Source of the DNA: Anodontia alba | Taxonomy: Eukaryota > Mollusca > Bivalvia > Lucinida > Lucinidae | NCBI GenBank assembly: GCA_964016985.1 | Contig: OZ024828.1 | Location: 79,617,225-79,681,224 of the forward strand | Length of the DNA stretch: 64,000 bases | Direction: 5' to 3' | In this document: positions 57,315 to 64,000 of the stretch, one piece after another | Layout: every line of letters starts with the position of its first letter | Position numbering within the stretch: the stretch's first letter is position 1 | Notes under the pieces: generated by a model | What the model was told of the DNA's origin: nothing | The model's input: only the letters and a program-made list of their open reading frames with translations | The model's database searches: none | Translations under genes and position numbers: made by a program

Positions 57315-60300
57315 AACAGAACGGCAAACAGTGTAGATTCAGATGAGATGGCTCATTATGATCCATCTCCTCTGGATCTACACTGTTTTCAAAGGTACTT
57401 GCTTTGGTCTGCAGGGCTGAAAGGATAAATACAAATGTACCTGATAAAACATTATGCTATTTATAAATAAACATACGAGTATAAAAGCATTTGCATTTGA
57501 AACAAATCGAACAATAATTCCGACTCAACTATTTTTGTGCAATTTGATTGGTCGAGAGTAAAAACAGCTTTTCATTAAGAAAACACGCCTATTCAAATAT
57601 ATTGAAAATGTAACCACCAAAAACTGAAAGTTTCAGAAAAAAAAAATTCTGATATTTTTCATATTTCTGCTCAGAACATAGATTGTGGGTACTCGTTAGA
57701 ACCGCCTTGACGAGGCGGTTCTAACGAGTACCCACAATCTATGTTTTAAGCAGAAATAAGAAAAATAATGTATACCCCTGTAAACCCCAGTTTTCCTATA
57801 TAAAAGTGGGGTTTAAGGGGGTAGGAATTATATAGGTATGTTTTCGTGATGTATACTTCGATAAATAATTTGAGTAGAAATCATGGAACTTTTTTCTTTG
57901 CACAGAATTTTTTTTTTAAATAGACTGTTTTATTCACGTTTTAACGTAAACACGAGGAGTTGAAATTATTGGGCACGACTTTGATTTTTGTGGGTTTTAT
58001 TGATGTGAAGACACCGCTGATTCACTCACAAACTAAACATAGATTGGCTCCCATCTAACTGTATATGCCTCAGCGTAAAAAGGACTTTTTTGGAACGTCC
58101 TATCTCTGACTTGGCTGATGAGTTTCTGACTGGTAGAGGAGATGATATGTATAGAAAAAAAGTCAAGGTGGAGCATTTTACTTTTGTTAGATTAGGAAAG
58201 TAAACCTCGGAACGTGGTGCCAGGCTAACCTAACTTAAAGCGCGTCCGTTTGTCAGATATTCGCCGGGTTGACACATTGATAAAATCCACAAAAATCACT
58301 TTCAACCCTATAATTATCATTGCTTGTCAATCAACAAAAGAACATTACGAAAACATGCCTATTGAAATATACTGAAAATTTTATTACCGGAAAATAAAAA
58401 ATTTTCAGTTTAAAAAAATCTGATATTTTTCATATTTCTGCTCAAAATAGATTGTGGGTACTCGTTGGAACCGCCTCGATGAGGCGGTTCCAACGAGTAC
58501 CCACAATCTATGTTTTTGAGCAGAAATAAGAAAAAATAATGTATACCCCTGTAAACCCCAGTTTTACTATATAAAAGTGGGGTTTAAGGGGGTCAAAATT
58601 ATATAGGCATGTTTTCGTGATGCAAGTGATTTCTGTTATGGTCCTTTGTATTGAATGCAAGCCATAATGAGGTAAGAAGGTTTTAAAACGCAAATGGCAC
58701 GTGCCGTTTCAGGAACTACAAAAACATTTGCCAATTTATAAACCAGACTCTGGGAAATTGGAGGACCAAGGAGTTCAAGTCATGTGGATAGGTCACGCAT
58801 CAGTGCTTGTGAGAATCGATGGTATTACCGTGTTGACGGATCCAGTGTTTGGTTTGCGAAATGCTCCGTTGATCGTCTGTGGCACAAAGCGCTACAGGGA
58901 TCCTCCGTGCACGATAAATGGTGAGTTCGTTTCGCACTTAAGTATAACCGGGTGTTATGGTGTAAATAAGCTGATGGCAACCTACATATAAATTTAACTC
59001 TTTATCGTAACCTTTACCACTTTCTGGGATAATTCAGCAGACGACAAATTGACGATATATTTCTTATTTTTATTTTTCCCAGAAAATAAGGTTTCACGTT
59101 TCAAATGTCAAAACCTTTTTTTTCTGGGAAAAGTTAAAAAAATATTTAAAAAATGTCTACTGAAATTTTATACAAAAAATGCAAAGTGGTAACCACTGAT
59201 ATTTTGAATACCAAAGTAAACTGATGTAAAGTTTTGTAACAATTTTATTTATACGAGTCTTGTTATTTCATTGCCTATTGTCTAAAACTCTTTTATATTT
59301 GCCCCTGCGTCCTTCCGTTTAGAGCAAACACCTTTTTAGTTGGGGACTGACGTGCAGGAAATCAATCAGGAAGCTATAAAAGTTGTCTCCTTTGGAAAAC
59401 AAGTCGAGATGATTCAAATGAGTGCTCATAACGTATGCTTTTATAAAGAAAACCAGAACAAATCAAGACAAAAAGAAAAAAAAAAAGATCACACAACAAA
59501 TCATTTAATACGCTGCTCGTGATCATATGAGCCCCTTAGACTGGCTCCAGTCTCCAGTGACTAAATATTTTTCACATAATCCTGTTTGATATTCCACTAA
59601 AATAAAACCAAAATAATATCACGACTTTAAAGGCTGGTCACCAGCTCTAGTGACCAGTTTATAGTCATGATATTATTTTGGTTTTATTTTAGAGGATTAT
59701 TGAACAGGATTATAAGGAAAAAATATAGTCACTGGAGACTGGAGCCAGTCTAATGAGCCCCTCTGCTGATCTTTCTTCAAAGTGTGCTTTTATTTGGTCG
59801 ATATTTTACCACACATGGGCCGCACCATGCGAAAATGTGCCTTCGGACACATGCAGACAACAAATGCCAATATAAGCCAACGCATCTGCACAGTCTGATC
59901 AGCGACTTTGCTTTTCGCTAACAGAATCGAATCATTCAGAGCAGGAGATAAGGTGAATATACATAAACATAGATTTCGGGTACTCGTTAGATCTGCCTTG
60001 CCGAGGCGGTTCTAACGAGTACCTACAATCTATGTTTTTGAGCGGAAATAAGAAAAATAATGTATACCCCTGTAAATACCCCAGTTTTACTTTATAAAGT
60101 GGGGTTTAAGGGGGTCAAAATTATATAGGTATGTTTTTGTGATGAGATCGACTCCAGTAATTCCAATCATGCAAGACAAAAAAACAAACAAAAAAAACAA
60201 AAAAAAACAAAAAAAAACAAAAAAACAACAACAACAACAACAAAAAACAAACAAACAAATCAGCGTCAGGTCAAAGTGAAACAATATGCATTTTCGGAGT

Positions 60301-60609
60301 TCACAGCATGTTTTATTTACTGTAAATGTTCCAGACCTACCGAATATTGATGCAGTTGTGATCAGCCATGACCATTTCGACCATCTGGACAAAATGTCCG
60401 TGCAAGAGCTCAATAGAAGATTCGGTGCCAGTTTACGTTGGTATGTGGCAGAGGGTCAAGCCCGATGGATGAAAGATGCTGGATGTAGTAATGTTGTGGA
60501 GTTAAGCTGGTGGGAAGAGGGTAACCTTGAGATAAATGGCAAGACATTTGTCTTCGCTTGCACTCCTGCTCAACATTGGTGTCAGCGCGGGCTGCTGGAC
60601 AGGAATAAG
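56957..60609 (+). CDS. NAPEPLD: N-acyl-phosphatidylethanolamine-hydrolysing phospholipase D, first three coding exons (partial)
   Basis: Membrane-associated metallo-beta-lactamase-fold enzyme that cleaves N-acylphosphatidylethanolamines to N-acylethanolamines such as anandamide and phosphatidic acid. Exons 56957-57118, 58713-58920 and 60335-60609 join in phase to residues 1-215 of about 390 expected. Signatures are NPFPTWK (residues 20-26), [20 protein letters not shown], the HDHFDH metal motif (H135, H137, D139, H140) and TPAQHWC (H204). The remaining two metal ligands (human Asp and His near positions 284 and 343) should lie in exons not seen here: the last donor, at 60610, is followed by repeats, a gap and more repeats. 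The N-terminus is about 50 residues shorter before the metal motif than in human. Confident family call; another MBL-fold lipase is less likely given NPFPTWK and QHWC together. Confidence 0.93.
57180..57430. repeat. B5 hairpin element
   Basis: CCTTTCACCCCTGAGTG to CAGGGCTGAAAGG are inverted ends; arms GGCAAACAGTGTAGATTCAG / GGATCTACACTGTTTTC. Related degraded copies at 9220-9420, 32930-33130 and 49740-49905. Contains a 24-bp poly-A. Confidence 0.78.
57573..57851. mobile_element. F-family long-TIR MITE
   Basis: CATTAAGAAAACACGCCTAT to TAGGTATGTTTTCGTGATG; perfect core ACTCGTTAGAACCGCCTTGA with return. NAPEPLD intron 1. Confidence 0.88.
58343..58622. mobile_element. F-family long-TIR MITE
   Basis: CATTACGAAAACATGCCTAT to ATAGGCATGTTTTCGTGATG, 20-bp perfect inverted ends except one base; core ACTCGTTGGAACCGCCTCGA with return. 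NAPEPLD intron 1. Confidence 0.92.
58713..58920 (+). CDS. NAPEPLD: NAPEPLD exon 2
   Basis: Residues 55-123 plus the first base of D124. It begins [12 protein letters not shown] and contains [27 protein letters not shown] and [11 protein letters not shown]. Acceptor tttcag at 58707-58712, donor ATG/gtgagt at 58921. The intron downstream (58921-60334) holds a K-family MITE (59016-59190), a relic of the 41346-type element (59340-59460), an L-family palindrome (59538-59751), a W-type repeat (59810-59905), a 5'-truncated F element (59965-60144) and an A/C-rich stretch. Confidence 0.93.
59016..59190. repeat. K-family MITE, shortened
   Basis: CCACTTTCTGGGATAATTC, CCCAGAAAATAAGGTTTCAC; return arm CTTTTTTTTCTGGGAAAAG. 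NAPEPLD intron 2. Confidence 0.7.
59538..59751. repeat. L-family palindrome, complete
   Basis: AGACTGGCTCCAGTCTCCAG and CTGGAGACTGGAGCCAGTCT form the ends; centre GGCTGGTCACCAGCTCTAGT-GACCAG. Arms about 100 bp. NAPEPLD intron 2. Confidence 0.9.
59965..60144. mobile_element. F-family MITE, one end lost
   Basis: Begins within the core (ATAGATTTCGGGTACTCG) and keeps the right end TATAGGTATGTTTTTGTGATG. Confidence 0.82.
60335..60609 (+). CDS. NAPEPLD: NAPEPLD exon 3, HxHxDH metal motif
   Basis: Completes D124 and encodes residues 125-215: [47 protein letters not shown] and [16 protein letters not shown]. Acceptor gttccag, donor AAG/gtatgt at 60610. H135, H137, D139 and H140 form the binuclear zinc signature and H204 is the fifth ligand, by homology. 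The next conserved block, beginning around LWGSW in vertebrates, is not visible up to 64000. Confidence 0.95.
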
Positions 60610-60611
60610 GT

Positions 60612-60875
60612 ATGTACCTGGCGGGCACATGGCGTTTGTATAACGTCGCATTAACGTCGATGATCGATGTTTAATGCGACGTTGTATAAACGTCATGACG
60701 TTGCATCGAGATTAATGCGAAGTTGTATAAACGTCATGACCCCGCTGCTTAGTTTTACAATGCAAATTTTCTACATTTTGCGTTAGCATCAACGCAAAAT
60801 GTTGAATTTTACTCTTTTTTTTTTTTACAATTTGCGTAGATATTGCCAATATTGACGCAAAATGTAGAAATGTAG
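60612..60875. repeat. Repeat with GACGTT-type and TTTTGCGTT palindromes
   Basis: TTTGTATAACGTCGCATTAA and its inverted copy, then ACATTTTGCGTTAGCATCAA-CGCAAAATGT (60772-60801) and a further inverted pair TTTGCGT/ACGCAAA. Begins at the donor of NAPEPLD exon 3. Confidence 0.65.
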
Positions 60876-61082
60876 AGGATTTTCCATTAGTGTATGTGGT
60901 TGTATTGTTTCCCCATCTGGGAGAAAAATTATTATTATTTTTTTTTTGTCACTGTCATCTTTGTATCTGTCCGTATAAGGCAAACCGTGAACTATGCCGA
61001 CAGTCAGCTCATGCACAAATAAGCCGAATCAGTTTAAATATGGTAGAGATGACGTCTAAAGTTTTGTTTCTCGGTAGATATA

Positions 61083-61444
61083 CAGTATAACCTCAATGGC
61101 TCGAACCCGGATGGCTCGTTTACCGTGGATGATTCGAACTCGTTTTTCAGTCCCTACAAAATCCTTCCAATAGCCCAAGAAAACAAATATTTAGGGACAG
61201 TTTTCCTTATTTTATCATGGAATTATATGTTGTGTGTACTGATTAGAATCGCCTCACAGAGGCGATTCTAATGAGTACACTCAACATACAATTATTGTGT
61301 AGAAAATCGAGAAAAAAATTTCCTAAATTATAGCTATTTGCTTCCTGACCTTGCACCATGATTTACCCTCAGTGGCTCGAACTACCCATGTCACGAACAA
61401 TTTTCTACGGTCCCAAAGATGTTCTAGCCATTGAAGTTCGACTG
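61083..61444. mobile_element. G-family MITE with complete hairpin core, TA target
   Basis: CAGTATAACCTCAATGGCTC and AGCCATTGAAGTTCGACTG, TA flanks. The middle hairpin TACTGATTAGAATCGCCTCA / GAGGCGATTCTAATGAGTAC is hairpin-A-like. Confidence 0.87.
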
Positions 61445-61623
61445 TATTAGGATGACTTCGTATGTAACCTAGCCCCCAGAACAGCGAAGACTCAGATTAG
61501 CCTGTGTATCCGCAGTCTTGGCGTGGTCAAGGATTTATAGCGTCTTTAGGGGGACATCGAAGAGTCTGATCAGCCTGCGCATTCATCTGAGTCTTCACTG
61601 GGAGCACATGCAATCTTGTAGAC

Positions 61624-61903
61624 ATCACGAAAACATGCCTATATAATTTTAACCCCATTAAACCCCATTTTTATATAGGAAAACTGGGGTTTATAGGGGT
61701 ATACATTATTTCTCTTATTTCTGCTCAAAACATAGATTGTAGGTACTCGTTAGAACCGCCTAGTCGAGGCGGTTCTAACGAGTACCCACAATCTATGTTT
61801 TGAGCAGAAATATGAAAAATATCAGAATTTTTTTTTCTGAAAAATTTCATTTTTGGTGGTAAAATTTTTAGTATACGAGTTGAATAGGCATGTTTTCGTA
61901 ATG
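61624..61903. mobile_element. F-family long-TIR MITE, inverted
   Basis: CATCACGAAAACATGCCTAT to ATAGGCATGTTTTCGTAATG; core ACTCGTTAGAACCGCCTAGT with return. NAPEPLD intron 3. Confidence 0.9.
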
Positions 61904-61974
61904 AAATGCCGTGGCCCGGCTCATATAACGCATAGGAATCTGTAATATTCGAATTATGTCAGTTCTTACAAATA

Positions 61975-62227
61975 CAGTCTAACCTCAATAGCTCGAACAC
62001 CGATGGCTCATTTACCATGGCTAGTTTTGAGTCCCTATGAAATTCTTCCGATAGCTCAAGGAAACACATATTTAGGGAAATTTTCTATTTATCATTAAAT
62101 TGTATGTGGTATGTAACCATTTGTTTACTGACCTGGCGCCATGATTAACTTTCAGTGGCTCGAACTACCCATGTGTCGAACAAATTTCCAGGGTGCCAAA
62201 GATGTTTGAGCCATTGAAGTTTGACTG
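61975..62227. mobile_element. G-family MITE, core deleted, TA target
   Basis: CAGTCTAACCTCAATAGCTC and AGCCATTGAAGTTTGACTG, TA flanks. The hairpin core present at 61083 is mostly lost. Confidence 0.85.
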
Positions 62228-62608
62228 TAATTTGAAGACTCATAATTTCGCTATCTCTGACTTTTTCCTAAGGCAACCATTTGGATGTTTATTTTGCTTC
62301 ACTACAGCTGGTGTTAAGTGTCGTGTGACGGCCGTAAAACGTCTCCCCGTAGTTCACCAAAGCGCAGATTATATCTGTATTTCCTTTTGGGTACATTGAG
62401 CCCATTCTGGTTACTTTGAAAATCGAGTATCGCGTAAGCCGGTTATAGCTAGGGGGCGTATACAGCTTCGCAAACTACATTGCTGCATATTAAGAAACTT
62501 AATAAAATCGAGTCTTTGATTTTCCTTCTTTTGTATGTTCTTTGTTTCCAATGGCAACTTTTTAGCTTTTCAATTATCTTATTTACTCATATTTTTAAGG
62601 CATTGTGG

Positions 62609-62808
62609 NNNNNNNNNNNNNNNNNNNNNNNNNNNNNNNNNNNNNNNNNNNNNNNNNNNNNNNNNNNNNNNNNNNNNNNNNNNNNNNNNNNNNNNNNNNN
62701 NNNNNNNNNNNNNNNNNNNNNNNNNNNNNNNNNNNNNNNNNNNNNNNNNNNNNNNNNNNNNNNNNNNNNNNNNNNNNNNNNNNNNNNNNNNNNNNNNNNN
62801 NNNNNNNN
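62609..62808. other. Assembly gap, 200 N
   Basis: Exactly 200 N, a conventional size that implies unknown true length. The first called base after it lies at the centre of an L-family palindrome. Confidence 0.99.
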
Positions 62809-62973
62809 CTGGTCACTAGTGACCAGCCTTTATAGTCATAATATTATTCTGTTTTTTTTTTTGTTTTTTTTTTTGTTTTGTTTTTTTTTGTTGTTTTTTT
62901 TTTAATTATTTTAGTGGATCACACAGGATTATAAAAAAATAAATATTTAGTCACTGGATACTAGAGTCAGTCT
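62809..62973. repeat. L-family palindrome, right arm only
   Basis: Starts CTGGTCACTAGTGACCAGCC, the palindrome centre, and runs to CTAGAGTCAGTCT. A poly-T/G stretch (62850-62902) interrupts it. Confidence 0.85.
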
Positions 62974-63059
62974 AAGGTTCAGACAAGAGGACTAATATTA
63001 TTACTACAACGACTGGCAACTACATAAAGATGCTAGACACGTTAGACATCGGAATATAT

Positions 63060-63260
63060 TTACCCCATTTACGTTGAGTGGACTCTTCTATCACATCTCT
63101 TTGGACCGGTCTATTTCCAACAGTAGATTATCTGGTTAGTTCTTAATATTACTATGTTTTATAAAAGTTCCTGCATTTAATGCAAACAGTGTAGACCCTG
63201 ATCAGACGCCGCATTGTCAATGACCCTCTTAGGGGTCCACAGACTAAAATGGGTAAAATA
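63060..63260. repeat. B4 hairpin element, partly deleted
   Basis: CCCATTTACGTTGAGTGGAC, TTAATGCAAACAGTGTAG, then an abridged return arm and CCACAGACTAAAATGGG. Confidence 0.72.
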
Positions 63261-63525
63261 TTTTGCAATAAGAGAGAAATTCGCAATATAATGGCCCAAA
63301 ACATTTTCTATAGTTAATCAACCAAGCCTGTTTTAAGACAAAACATGCCCATAGCTGACCTATAAGTGTCTAACCCAACAACAATCTCCTTCTAGATATA
63401 TACAGATGTTGCAGCTAAAAATGTTTACCCAGCAGAGACTGCTTGAACATTTGTGGACACCCAAACGCACATTGCTTCTATAAGTGAGAGAAAAAAAGTT
63501 GAGACAAAAAATAATTTGGAGTACA

Positions 63526-63637
63526 TACCCAGCAGACACACAACATAGAAACAACGTCGATTCAACGTTGATTCAACGTCAAGACGTTGAATCAACGTTG
63601 ATTCGACATTGTTTTAATGTTGTGTGTCTGCTGGGTA
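63526..63637. mobile_element. Near-perfect palindrome with CGTTGATTCAACGT core
   Basis: TACCCAGCAGACACACAAC and GTTGTGTGTCTGCTGGGTA ends; centre GTTGATTCAACGTC-AAGACGTTGAATCAAC. 112 bp, foldback arms about 50 bp. Terminal CCCAGC/GCTGGG recalls the E family. Confidence 0.9.
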
Positions 63638-64000
63638 AACAATATATGATAAAATGTATGAAGATAATTATAGATCCACCAAATTTAAAGCTGTCGCTTG
63701 AAATTTGTCGTTTACATTATACGTCCACTGTACCATTTTGGCATGACAGTCGAAAAATCCTACGTTTCTAGTGAGGCAACTTATCGCTCATCTTTACACT
63801 TAATACCTGTTAACACAGTAAACGAATACTTATAAGTATTATATATAAAAGATCAAAGCGACAGGTCAGTTTGGCCGGCCTGTACAGTATCTGAGTGCAG
63901 GTGAAATTATCTGTACTGTCAGCCGCTTTAACAATAAGAAAGACAACTCTTACAAATTTTAATTAAGAACCAGGAACCAGGAAAAAAAAAAGTGGGTGGA
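63638..64000. other. Window end, no recognised feature
   Basis: AT-rich sequence with no recognised exon or repeat. Confidence 0.5.

Noticed and set aside
62480..62905. Open frame running through the gap
   Set aside because: Mostly unknown residues from N bases; no meaning.

Overview
The window is animal nuclear DNA, most likely from a bivalve mollusc. The evidence is AT-rich sequence, genes with many short exons and GT/AG introns, dense tRNA-derived SINEs and hairpin MITEs, decayed LINE and mariner copies, and a 200-N scaffold gap. There are no operons, no ribosome-binding-site logic and no CRISPR. The bivalve assignment rests on the style of the repeats and is tentative.

Two conserved genes can be read exon by exon. 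(1) The beta subunit of mitochondrial processing peptidase (PMPCB-like) is on the minus strand, 44667 down to 9011. Fourteen exons join in frame to 1461 bp, or 486 residues plus a stop. It keeps the HxxEH zinc site (H95, E98, H99; E175) and a short targeting-type first exon. (2) The first three coding exons of an N-acylphosphatidylethanolamine phospholipase D (NAPEPLD-like) are on the plus strand, 56957 to 60609. They cover residues 1-215, including the HxHxDH metal motif; the rest lies in the gap or beyond the window. The genes stand head-to-head about 12.3 kb apart. As I recall the human map, NAPEPLD and PMPCB are also divergent neighbours on chromosome 7. A polyadenylation-like site at 5015 on the plus strand suggests a third gene running in from the left, convergent with PMPCB. 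None of its coding sequence was recognised.

Layout: 1-5040, repeats and a probable 3' UTR. 5041-9010, intergenic, with a 49-bp minisatellite. 9011-44667, PMPCB, about 96% intron. 44668-56956, intergenic, with LINE fragments, two long-TIR elements and, just before NAPEPLD, three tandem copies of a 107-bp palindrome. 56957-64000, NAPEPLD 5' half, the gap and more MITEs.

The introns are built from a small set of repeats, often nested. tRNA-derived SINEs, about 18 copies, all have their tRNA head at the high-coordinate end and all lie in the first 41 kb. A mariner relic sits inside one SINE. There are two decayed reverse-transcriptase LINEs and two LINE C-terminal scraps. Many hairpin MITE copies fall into roughly a dozen families. 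Strikingly, the same two hairpin cores recur inside MITEs with otherwise different termini.

Limits: all exon joins, repeat boundaries and copy counts were made by eye, with no database search. Repeat family names are local labels.
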